Shown: in pieces, positions 7,688-14,289 of the stretch | Numbering within the stretch: the stretch's first letter is position 1 | Layout: every line of letters starts with the position of its first letter | DNA from: Lachnospiraceae bacterium UBA7143 | GTDB taxonomy: Bacteria; Bacillota; Clostridia; Lachnospirales; Lachnospiraceae | Direction: 5' to 3' | DNA: 14,289 nucleotides | NCBI GenBank assembly: GCA_002491905.1 | Contig: DKWV01000012.1 | Coordinates: forward strand, 1 to 14,289 | Notes under the pieces: generated by a model | The model's input: only the letters and a program-made list of their open reading frames with translations | Database searches by the model: none | What the model was told of the DNA's origin: nothing | Position numbers and translations under genes: made by a program

Positions 7688-7738
7688 GAAAGAGAGAGGC
7701 GGCTGTAAAGGATATGGCCGCGAAAGGTTTACATAATT

Positions 7739-8539
7739 ATGAGACTGTGCAGTATTGCCAGCGGCAGCAGCGGAAACTGTGTTTACGTGGGCAGCGATAC
7801 CACCCATCTTCTGATGGATGTGGGAATCAGCGGTAAGCGGACGGAAGGCGGACTCGCCGAGCTGGGACTGACCATGAAAGATATTGATGCGATCTGTATT
7901 ACCCATGAGCACGCCGATCATATAAGCGGCCTGGGGGTGCTTGCCAGAAAGTACGGGGTGCCGGTTTACGCGACGCGGGGGACGTTGGAGGCCATTAAGA
8001 ATACCTCTTCCCTGGGGCAGATCGACGAGTCGCTTTTTCGGGTAGTTACGCCTGATGAGAGATGCACCATCAAGGATATCTCGCTTTATCCGGTGCGCAC
8101 TTCCCATGACGCGGCGGATCCCGTGGCCTATCGGATTGATTATGACGGACGGCGGATCGGGCTGATTACGGATCTGGGGTGCTACAATGACTACACGGTG
8201 GAGTGCCTGCGGAATCTGGATCTTTTGTATCTGGAGGCAAACCACGACGTGCATATGCTGCAGGTGGGGCCTTATCCCTATTATCTGAAACAGCGGATTC
8301 TGGGGGAGCGGGGGCATCTGTCCAACGAGTCGGCAGGCAAGCTTTTAAGCCGTCTTCTGAATGACCATATGCAGGCCATTGTGCTGGGGCATCTGAGCAA
8401 GGAAAACAACCTTCCCGAGCTTGCCTACGAGTCAGTGCGGGTGGAGGTGACCATGTCGGACACGGAGTACAAAGGCAGCGATTTTCCGCTTTATGTGGCG
8501 AAGCGGGATGAGGTGTCGGAAGTGATTGAAGTGCGATAG
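7739..8539 (+). CDS. WalJ/YycJ-type metallo-beta-lactamase-fold hydrolase
   Basis: A 266-residue cytoplasmic protein of the metallo-beta-lactamase superfamily. It opens with SIASGSSGNC, a hallmark of the YycJ (WalJ) group. Metal ligands are visible as THEHADH (H56, H58, D60, H61), H123 in TSHDA, D145 in ITDLG, and H218 in LGHLS. YycJ of Firmicutes is related to single-strand 5' exonucleases and is usually encoded with the WalRK wall-stress system; here the WalRK genes are absent from the window and the gene closes the polA operon. A GAAAGG ribosome site precedes the ATG, and the 51-base gap to the previous gene shows no promoter. The family is firm; substrate (DNA or other) is not established from the sequence. 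Confidence 0.9.
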   Translation: MRLCSIASGSSGNCVYVGSDTTHLLMDVGISGKRTEGGLAELGLTMKDIDAICITHEHADHISGLGVLARKYGVPVYATRGTLEAIKNTSSLGQIDESLFRVVTPDERCTIKDISLYPVRTSHDAADPVAYRIDYDGRRIGLITDLGCYNDYTVECLRNLDLLYLEANHDVHMLQVGPYPYYLKQRILGERGHLSNESAGKLLSRLLNDHMQAIVLGHLSKENNLPELAYESVRVEVTMSDTEYKGSDFPLYVAKRDEVSEVIEVR

Positions 8540-8571
8540 GGATAACTATATCATTGACAGACAGATTGTAA

Positions 8572-8597
8572 GGGTCGCTTTTGCGGCTCCTTTTTTT
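8572..8597 (+). terminator. Likely Rho-independent terminator of the polA operon
   Basis: GGGTCGC (8572-8578) pairs with GCGGCTC (8583-8589) around a TTTT loop; two of the seven pairs are G-U. A run of seven T residues follows (8591-8597). It lies about 30 bases after the hydrolase stop. The stem is modest but its position and T-run fit. Confidence 0.7.
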
Positions 8598-8613
8598 GCG
8601 CAGGGGTGCGCAA
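8596..8613. repeat. Palindrome TTGCGCA-N4-TGCGCAA
   Basis: Seven-base arms (8596-8602 and 8607-8613) match perfectly around GGGG. It overlaps the last T residues of the preceding terminator and lies about 110 bases before the binding-protein gene. It could be a protein-binding site for the transporter operon or a second hairpin supporting termination. Confidence 0.4.
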
Positions 8614-8654
8614 TCATGAAAATATTACACCATTTTAGAAAATAGGTATCTGTG

Positions 8655-8688
8655 ATCCCGTCTGCAGGGATGGTAGGATGAAACCATC
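8655..8688 (+). repeat. Two overlapping inverted repeats in the leader of the transporter operon
   Basis: ATCCC (8655-8659) and GGGAT (8667-8671) are inverted copies with a 7-base spacer; GATGGT (8669-8674) and ACCATC (8683-8688) are inverted copies with an 8-base spacer. They share GAT at 8669-8671, so as RNA hairpins they exclude each other. They end about 20 bases before the ribosome site GGGAGG (8709-8714). No convincing promoter was found in 8612-8660, which may mean an activator is needed. Confidence 0.4.
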
Positions 8689-8721
8689 ACAACAATACTT
8701 CAATGAACGGGAGGATAAGAG

Positions 8722-10113
8722 ATGAAGAAAAAAGTAATTGCTACGTTGCTCACAGCAGCAATGATGGCAACAATGATTGCGGGCTGCGGCAGCGATAAAG
8801 GGAGCGCGCCGGCATCAGGAGATGCGCAGAATGTGCAGGAGCAGGCTGCGGGAGGGGAAAAAGCCGCGGAGCCGGCAGGCGACTCGGCGGATGCCGCGGG
8901 CGAGGCTTCCGGCGGTGAGGTAACCATCAAGCTGTTTTCCAATCTGCCTGACAGAAAGAACGGGCAGGGTCTGGTGGAGCAGACGATTATTGACGAGTAT
9001 ATGGCTGCTAACCCCAATGTCAGCATCGAGGTGGAGGCGCTTGACGAGGAGGCATACAAGACGAAATTTAAGGCCTATGCGATGGACGGTATGCCGGATG
9101 TTGTCAGCATCTGGGGACAGCCCTCTTTCCTTGACGAGGTTCTGGATGCAGGTGTTCTGGCAGAACTGAACGAGGAAGACTACATAGATTATAGTTTCAT
9201 CGCCGGGTCACTGGATGGTTTTAAAAAGGATGATAAGCTGTACGGCTTGCCGAGGAATACGGACATTATGCTGTTTTATTACAATCAGAAAATGTTTGAG
9301 GACAACGGCTGGGAGGTTCCCGCTACCTATGATGATCTGATGGCGCTCTGCGCGGATATCAAGGATGCAGGCTTTACCCCGGTGGCGATGGACGGAGGGG
9401 ATGGCTGGCCAATGGCTTGTTTTCTCACAGACATTCTGGTGCAGGTTGCAGGAGTAGACTACGCAGATATTGTCAGCAACGCTGTCGCCACAGGCGATTT
9501 CGGTGCGCCGGAGATTCGGCAGGCCACGCAGATCCTTGTAGATTCCGCGAATGCGGGTATGTTTCAGGTAGGATATGATTCCCAGGATTATGGGACAACG
9601 ATGAACCTGTTTACCAACGGTCAGGCGGCGATGTACTGCATGGGAAGCTGGGACTGCTCTATGGCGTTAAATGAGGATATCGCTCCTGAGATCCGCGATA
9701 ACATCAGGGCGTTTACGATGCCGACTGTAGATGGCGGCAAGGGCGGCGCGAACGATATTGCGGCATGGAACGGCGGCGGCTACGCGGTATCTGCAAACTC
9801 TGCGGTGAAGGATGAGGCGATCAAATTCCTGAACTATATGTATCAGCCAGACAAATTGTCCAAGTACGGCTGGGAGAACGGTGTGGGACTCTCCGCACAG
9901 GATCAGACAGCGTATCTGACAGGTAACGAGACTGAGCTGCAGAAGCAGGTGATGGATATTTTGAAAAATGCGACCAGCATATCGGGTACGCCGATCAATG
10001 ACTGCGGTCCTTCTGCATTCAAGACAGCAATTGAGAGTGAAATTCAGGGCGTGTCAAACGGTTCTACAAGCGTAGATGACTTCCTCGCGGCAATCGGTGC
10101 GGCATGTAAATAA
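8722..10113 (+). CDS. Extracellular solute-binding lipoprotein of a carbohydrate ABC importer
   Basis: A 463-residue family 1 binding protein that captures solute outside the membrane and delivers it to the two permeases downstream. Residues 1-21 are a lipoprotein signal peptide with lipobox IAGC; C22 is the lipidated residue. A Gly/Ala/Glu-rich linker covers about 23-69. The binding domain begins at VTIKLFS and shows features of sugar-binding members: PDVVSIWG, YGLPRNTDIMLFYYNQKMFEDNG, PATYDDL, and NGQAAMYCMGSWD. The last motif typifies oligosaccharide-binding proteins. The mature part has six further cysteines (210, 233, 306, 312, 428, 462), more than usual. The ribosome site GGGAGG is strong, suiting an abundant protein. 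Substrate is unknown; an oligosaccharide is most likely by family. Confidence 0.93.
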   Translation: MKKKVIATLLTAAMMATMIAGCGSDKGSAPASGDAQNVQEQAAGGEKAAEPAGDSADAAGEASGGEVTIKLFSNLPDRKNGQGLVEQTIIDEYMAANPNVSIEVEALDEEAYKTKFKAYAMDGMPDVVSIWGQPSFLDEVLDAGVLAELNEEDYIDYSFIAGSLDGFKKDDKLYGLPRNTDIMLFYYNQKMFEDNGWEVPATYDDLMALCADIKDAGFTPVAMDGGDGWPMACFLTDILVQVAGVDYADIVSNAVATGDFGAPEIRQATQILVDSANAGMFQVGYDSQDYGTTMNLFTNGQAAMYCMGSWDCSMALNEDIAPEIRDNIRAFTMPTVDGGKGGANDIAAWNGGGYAVSANSAVKDEAIKFLNYMYQPDKLSKYGWENGVGLSAQDQTAYLTGNETELQKQVMDILKNATSISGTPINDCGPSAFKTAIESEIQGVSNGSTSVDDFLAAIGAACK

Positions 10114-10138
10114 ATGCAGACTTATTGAATGACAGGTG

Positions 10139-10191
10139 AGAGGATGTCCGAAAAGAAGATAACTTTTAGGACATCCTCTTCTGTTATCTTC
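10139..10191 (+). promoter_or_regulatory. Long intergenic hairpin with an alternative pairing next to the permease ribosome site
   Basis: AGAGGATGTCC (10139-10149) and GGACATCCTCT (10169-10179) form a perfect 11-bp stem, topped by AAAAG/CTTTT (10151-10155, 10163-10167). No T-run follows, so it is not a classic terminator. The segment GAAGATAAC (10155-10163), in the upper stem and loop, is exactly complementary to GTTATCTTC (10183-10191), which abuts the permease ribosome site AAAGGAG (10195-10201). Such hairpins after binding-protein genes often protect the upstream mRNA and lower permease output. A switch between two folds is inference. Confidence 0.55.
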
Positions 10192-10207
10192 GGGAAAGGA
10201 GATTTCT

Positions 10208-11083
10208 ATGAAAAAACTGTATAGTAATAAGCCCGTTATTTTCAGTCTGATTCTGCCGGGCATACTGGTTTTTCTGTTTGCGGTGCTGGCTCCGATCTGT
10301 CTGAGTATCTACTATGGATTTACGGATTATTCAGGTATGGGGGAGGCCCATCTGGTCGGTTTTGAAAATTATACTAATTTATTCCACGACAGCGCGTTCG
10401 GCAGATCACTTAGAAATTCGCTGCTGCTTGCCATCGGATTTATATGTATACAGCATCCCATTGCCATTATTGTGGCGGCAGTGCTTGATAAACTGCAGGG
10501 GAAGGCGGAGGGAATATTCCGATGTATTTATTTTATACCCAACGTAATTTCCGTTGCGGTCATCGCCTATCTCTGGAAATTTATCTACAATCCGGATTTT
10601 GGCCTTCTGAATAATATTTTAAGAGCATTCGGCTATACGGAAAAGGTTAACTGGCTGTCGCAGCAGAACGCGATCTGGTCTGTCTTAATCGTTCTGATCT
10701 GGCATGGCTTCGGCTGGGGAATGCTGATTTATTATACGGGGATTAAAAACATTGACCCGGTACTGTACGAGGCGGCTTCCATTGATGGTGCTAACTGGTG
10801 GACGACTTTTTTCAGGATTACGCTTCCTCTTATGAAGCCAGTGATTCAGATCAATGTGACGATGGCGATTATCTCAGCCCTGAAGCAGATGGAAACTGTT
10901 TATCTTCTGACAAACGGAGGGCCGAACAACAGCACGCAGTTTGCGGCCAATTATCTGTACCAGCAGGCATTTAAGGCATTTAAATACGGATACGGAAACG
11001 CGATCGGCGTCATATTTATTGTTATCTGTATTCTGGTAACGGTTGCGCTTAACACGATATTTAAGGATAAGCAGGACGCATAG
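10208..11083 (+). CDS. Carbohydrate ABC importer permease, MalF/UgpA type
   Basis: A 291-residue inner permease subunit with about six membrane segments (near 10-34, 70-92, 108-128, 155-176, 212-228, 263-283). The cytoplasmic EAA loop is EAASIDGANWWTTFFRITLPLMKP: E188-A-A, G194 and P207 are at the conserved places. This loop contacts the ATPase. It lacks the large MalF periplasmic insert, as is normal for Gram-positive members of this family. The ribosome site AAAGGAG precedes ATG by six bases. It pairs with the permease encoded 11 bases downstream and the lipoprotein upstream. Confidence 0.95.
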   Translation: MKKLYSNKPVIFSLILPGILVFLFAVLAPICLSIYYGFTDYSGMGEAHLVGFENYTNLFHDSAFGRSLRNSLLLAIGFICIQHPIAIIVAAVLDKLQGKAEGIFRCIYFIPNVISVAVIAYLWKFIYNPDFGLLNNILRAFGYTEKVNWLSQQNAIWSVLIVLIWHGFGWGMLIYYTGIKNIDPVLYEAASIDGANWWTTFFRITLPLMKPVIQINVTMAIISALKQMETVYLLTNGGPNNSTQFAANYLYQQAFKAFKYGYGNAIGVIFIVICILVTVALNTIFKDKQDA

Positions 11084-11087
11084 GAGG
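11082..11087 (+). promoter_or_regulatory. Shine-Dalgarno AGGAGG overlapping the stop codon of the first permease
   Basis: AGGAGG at 11082-11087 includes the last two bases of the TAG stop (11081-11083) and lies seven bases before GTG 11095. It fixes the GTG as the start of the second permease and suggests translational coupling. Confidence 0.85.
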
Positions 11088-11094
11088 TGGAGAC

Positions 11095-11931
11095 GTGAAA
11101 GAGAATCATAAGAAAATCGGTAAGATCATTTTGTGGATTGTGCTGGTTATGGTCGCGGTGATCCAGTTGTTTCCGCTGATCTGGCTTGTCGATTTTTCAC
11201 TCGGCAGCAGCAATGAGATGTTTACAAACGGACTGCTTATCATCCCGGAGAAAATCCGCTGGGACAATTATGTGAAAGCGTTTGTGGACGGAAATTTCCT
11301 TCATTATCTGAGAAACAGTGTCCTGATTAATACGCTTGCGGTCGTCTGTGTTATTATTATCTCCATTATGGCGGCTTTCGCCTGCCAGCGTATGCAGTGG
11401 AAACTGAGCGCTTTTGTGAGTACGCTGCTTGTCATGGGGATGATGATCCCGATTCATGCAACGCTGCTTCCGAACTACAAAATATACAGTAATTTACATC
11501 TGACGGATACCATCTGGGCGCTGCTGATTCCGTATGTGGCCTTTTCCATGCCGCAGGGCATCTTTCTGATGACGGGATTTATCCAGTCCCTGCCAAAAGA
11601 GCTGGAGGAGGCGGCAGTGATGGATGGGTGCGGGATATACAGGATTGTGTTCCAGATTGTGACGCCGCTTTTAAAACCATCCATAGCGACGGTGGCAATC
11701 ATGACGTTTTTGAACAACTGGAATGAATTTATGATGGCGAGTACCTATCTGAGCACACCCAGGTGGAAGACCCTGCCCTTCTCCGTGCTGGAGTTTACCG
11801 GCGAGTATTCCTCCAACTACGCGGTGCAGTTTGCGGTGATGGCTTTGACGGCCGCGCCGGCGGTTATCGTGTACGTGATCTTAAACAAGCACATTACGAA
11901 GGGTGTTGCAATGGGAGCTGTAAAAGGATAA
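11095..11931 (+). CDS. Carbohydrate ABC importer permease, MalG/UgpE type
   Basis: The second permease subunit, 278 residues, with about six membrane segments (near 10-34, 73-96, 106-124, 138-158, 192-206, 246-263). The EAA loop is E172-A-A-VMDGCGIYRIVFQIVTPLLKP with G178 and P191. The end of the protein carries the Q-x-x-x-K/H-I-x-x-G-V-x-x-G-A-V-K-G tail typical of this subfamily. It uses GTG with a perfect ribosome site. No ATPase gene follows; in Firmicutes such importers commonly use a shared MsmX/UgpC-type ATPase encoded elsewhere. Confidence 0.95.
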   Translation: MKENHKKIGKIILWIVLVMVAVIQLFPLIWLVDFSLGSSNEMFTNGLLIIPEKIRWDNYVKAFVDGNFLHYLRNSVLINTLAVVCVIIISIMAAFACQRMQWKLSAFVSTLLVMGMMIPIHATLLPNYKIYSNLHLTDTIWALLIPYVAFSMPQGIFLMTGFIQSLPKELEEAAVMDGCGIYRIVFQIVTPLLKPSIATVAIMTFLNNWNEFMMASTYLSTPRWKTLPFSVLEFTGEYSSNYAVQFAVMALTAAPAVIVYVILNKHITKGVAMGAVKG

Positions 11932-11969
11932 AATAAAGCAGATTTTAATGTGTAAGGGGCGGGAGTGCT

Positions 11970-13808
11970 ATGGAAAAGATCAGAAACTGGATTGCGAAGC
12001 TGGGCATTCGGCAGAAGCTGGTTTTTTACAGCTATGCAATTATTACGCCCATTCTGCTTCTGATCAGCATTCTCCTCCTTGCGCATAATTATCGGTCCGC
12101 GGTGAAAAACGAGGAAAACCGCTGTATTCAGAATGTGCAGAATATATCGGACAGCATCAGCGTGGTGCAGAAGAACATTATAGAAATGGGTACGTATATC
12201 AGCATCAACGATGATATAAAAAAGATCCTGACAACGGATGAAGCACAGGAGTTAAACCGCGACAGTAAGCTTTGGACGAATCATGCGCCCATGAAGCTGA
12301 TACAGGATATGGTGGCGATCGGCGGGCAGATAAAAAGCATTGCCATCTATCCCGAAAACGGGGTGAATCCGTACTTAAACTGTATTGACCGATCTTCCGC
12401 TTATCTGGGCGACATCGGGCAGGTGAGGGAGCAGGAGATCTATGCACTTGCCGTACAGGAAAAAGGAAAGTTTCTCTGGCAGAGAGTGGGGCGCTGCCAG
12501 AACGGACAGAACGATACCTATCAGGCGAACCAGAATGACAAAATTGTGATGTACCGTGAGATTTACGATATGGCGCGGAAAAATAAGCTGGGATATCTGG
12601 CGATCGGTTCTTCGGCGGATATCTTTGACGGGATCTGCCGGAATTCCCTGCGTGGCAGACAGGAGTCCGTGGTGGTGATGAGCGAATACGGCGCGGAACT
12701 TGTGCGATGCGGGGATATCGAGGATGAACTGTTGTCTGAGATGATTGCGGAGCAGGGGTTTGAACTGATGCGCGGGGAGGCGGTACAAAAGGGCATCCGG
12801 GGGAACTATCGCATTTATCGGTGTCAGGATGAGGAGACAGGGACGGTTGTGTACGAAATTGTGCGGCGGGTAGGCTGGAAGGATCTGAGCGATACGGTTA
12901 TTTTTGCGCCGCTTGCGCTGCTCATGGGATTTCTGATTGGACTGTACCCCGTCCTGATGATCGTTTCCGACCTTGTTTCCAAGCCATTGCATACGCTGCG
13001 GGTTGCTATGGAAAATTTTAAGCAGGGAGATTTCAGCCAGAAGGTAGAGGTGATGACGCAGGATGAGGTGGGGGAGGCTTCGGCCTGCTTTAACAGGATG
13101 GTGGACGATATCAGGGAGCTGATTGACAGAAACTATGTTCTGGCGATCCGGGAGAGGGAGAGTGAACTGGATACGCTTCAGGCGCAGATCAATCCGCATT
13201 TTCTCTACAATACGCTGGATTCCCTGTATTGGAAGGCGACAGAGTCAGATAATGACGAGATTGCGGAGGACATCCTGTCGCTCTCGCAGCTGTTCCGCCT
13301 TGTCCTAAACAGGGGGGACGGCATTGTGACGGTACAGACAGAGGCGGAACTGCTGGAGCGGTATCTGCATATCCAGAAAATGCGTTTCGGGAAACGGCTG
13401 TCATACGAGATATCCCTTGATCGCGATATTTTGGAGGAGGAGATTCCCAAACTGATTCTGCAGCCCTTCGTGGAAAACGCGATCGTTCATGGATTTGAGA
13501 GCGCAGACGGAAGCTACACTTTATCTGTGTCCGGCATAAAGAAAAGGAGAAATATGGTTTTCCAAATCAGGGATACCGGCGTCGGCATGAGCGGGGAGCA
13601 GCTTGAGGCAATCTGGGAAAAGGCAGATACCCGTCAGTATGCGAGCCAGCGGATTGGAAGGTATGCGATCAGGAACGTGCGGGAGCGCCTTGAACTTGTC
13701 TATCATGAGAACTATGAACTGAAGATTGAGAGCAGCGTGGGCTGCGGCACGACAGTGATTATCGTTGTACCCTGCGGACTAAAGGAGATCAGGCAGAATG
13801 AGCATTAA
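11970..13808 (+). CDS. YesM-like sensor histidine kinase
   Basis: A 612-residue membrane sensor kinase of the LytS/YesM class. One membrane segment at about 18-39 and a second at about 309-333 enclose an extracellular sensor domain (40-308), probably a Cache-type fold ending in GTVVYEIVRRVGW. A HAMP linker follows (about 330-386, SKPLHTLRVAMENFKQGDF). The His_kinase box QINPHFLYNTLDSLYWK has the phospho-acceptor H410. The ATPase domain has the N box QPFVENAIVHG (498-508) and the G box RDTGVGMS (534-541). The sensor domain contains six cysteines (52, 138, 176, 223, 247, 285). GGGGCGGGAG lies before the ATG, 38 bases after the permease stop, so it is likely co-transcribed. It presumably senses solute, alone or through the binding protein, and phosphorylates the regulator that overlaps its 3' end. 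Confidence 0.94.
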   Translation: MEKIRNWIAKLGIRQKLVFYSYAIITPILLLISILLLAHNYRSAVKNEENRCIQNVQNISDSISVVQKNIIEMGTYISINDDIKKILTTDEAQELNRDSKLWTNHAPMKLIQDMVAIGGQIKSIAIYPENGVNPYLNCIDRSSAYLGDIGQVREQEIYALAVQEKGKFLWQRVGRCQNGQNDTYQANQNDKIVMYREIYDMARKNKLGYLAIGSSADIFDGICRNSLRGRQESVVVMSEYGAELVRCGDIEDELLSEMIAEQGFELMRGEAVQKGIRGNYRIYRCQDEETGTVVYEIVRRVGWKDLSDTVIFAPLALLMGFLIGLYPVLMIVSDLVSKPLHTLRVAMENFKQGDFSQKVEVMTQDEVGEASACFNRMVDDIRELIDRNYVLAIRERESELDTLQAQINPHFLYNTLDSLYWKATESDNDEIAEDILSLSQLFRLVLNRGDGIVTVQTEAELLERYLHIQKMRFGKRLSYEISLDRDILEEEIPKLILQPFVENAIVHGFESADGSYTLSVSGIKKRRNMVFQIRDTGVGMSGEQLEAIWEKADTRQYASQRIGRYAIRNVRERLELVYHENYELKIESSVGCGTTVIIVVPCGLKEIRQNEH

Positions 13809-14289
13809 GCTACTGGTTGCGGATGATGAGGATACGATTCGCAACGGCATTGCGAAATACATACAACTGCACACAGACCGCTTTGATAAAATATACCTTG
13901 CCGCCAACGGCAAGGAGGCTTTGGATATTATATTCCGGGATAAACCGGACATTATGTTCCTTGATGTGCAGATGCCGCTGATGACTGGCATTGAGGTCAT
14001 GCAGGAGGCCAGTCGGGCGGATACACTGCCGTATACCATGATATTGAGTGCGTATGAAGAGTTTAAATATTGTCAGCAGGCTTTGCGTCTGGGGGCAAAG
14101 GAGTACCTCCTGAAGCCGGTGAGGTCCTCCGATATTCTGCAGATGGCAAATCATGCGGCGGACGAACTGTTTGGACCTGTGGAGCAGATCCAGATAGAAT
14201 CGGCTGAGGAGAAAAATTATCTGGTGGAACTTGCAAAGGAATATGTGGAGGAACATTATTATGAAAATCGCGTGAAACGTTGCCGCATA
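13798..14289 (+). CDS. YesN-like AraC-type response regulator, 5' part only
   Basis: An open frame from ATG 13798 to the window edge (164 codons, no stop). Residues 1-120 are a receiver domain: acidic pocket D9/D10, phospho-acceptor D56 in MFLDVQMP, S84 and K106 in YLLKP. Residues 141-157 (YLVELAKEYVEEHYYEN) look like the start of the AraC-type helix-turn-helix that this family carries at its C-terminus; the DNA-binding helices would lie beyond the window. YesN-like regulators usually have over 250 residues, so most of the output part is missing. The ATG overlaps the kinase gene by 11 bases, with AAGGAG at 13782-13787. The final residues (158-164) depart from the expected sequence, which suggests a frame break (see findings). 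It probably regulates the transporter operon. Confidence 0.88.
   Translation, partial: MSIKLLVADDEDTIRNGIAKYIQLHTDRFDKIYLAANGKEALDIIFRDKPDIMFLDVQMPLMTGIEVMQEASRADTLPYTMILSAYEEFKYCQQALRLGAKEYLLKPVRSSDILQMANHAADELFGPVEQIQIESAEEKNYLVELAKEYVEEHYYENRVKRCRI

Noticed and set aside
8554..8559. Perfect -35 box TTGACA after the hydrolase gene
   Set aside because: No -10 box 16-18 bases downstream; that position is the terminator stem, so a promoter here is unlikely.
12375..13199. Long open frame on the minus strand opposite the histidine kinase gene, and a similar one at 7613-8317
   Set aside because: They lie fully or almost fully opposite well-supported genes with clear motifs, show no recognisable domain, and are expected from the codon bias of G+C-rich genes.

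Overview
The window looks like chromosomal DNA from a Gram-positive anaerobe of the class Clostridia, most probably Lachnospiraceae. The reasons are G+C-rich coding DNA with AT-rich leaders, purine-rich Shine-Dalgarno sites, GTG starts, a proofreading-deficient PolA, a YesM/YesN-type two-component pair beside a sugar-type ABC importer, and a secreted GH25 lysozyme with aromatic/glycine wall-binding repeats. This assignment rests on protein style, not on a database search. All genes lie on the + strand.

Region 1 (1-1464): a secreted GH25 muramidase with its own promoter and a strong terminator. Its promoter region holds six TGTTAC-like hexamers about one helical turn apart (78-134). This resembles the direct-repeat sites of OmpR-family regulators such as WalR or PhoP.

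Region 2 (1497-8597): a housekeeping operon. The order is a small zinc-finger (anti-sigma-like) membrane protein, DNA polymerase I, dephospho-CoA kinase, a large FtsA-like actin-fold ATPase with an unusual C-terminal half, and a WalJ/YycJ-type metallo-beta-lactamase-fold hydrolase. Genes two to four are tightly packed or overlapping. The promoter upstream of the first gene has an inverted repeat between its -35 and -10 boxes. A hairpin with a T-run closes the operon.

Region 3 (8598-14289): a carbohydrate-type ABC importer (lipoprotein binding protein and two permeases, no ATPase gene), followed by a YesM-like histidine kinase and the 5' part of a YesN-like response regulator that runs off the window. 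The leader and the gap after the binding-protein gene contain inverted repeats that could control expression or mRNA stability. The simplest reading is that the kinase and regulator sense the imported solute, or a relative of it, and control the transporter.

No tRNA, rRNA, CRISPR array, insertion sequence or phage gene was seen. The points most worth a second look are the phased hexamer array, the FtsA-like protein with three recurring C-terminal segments, the alternative RNA structure between the binding protein and permease genes, and a probable frame break in the last ~25 bases.
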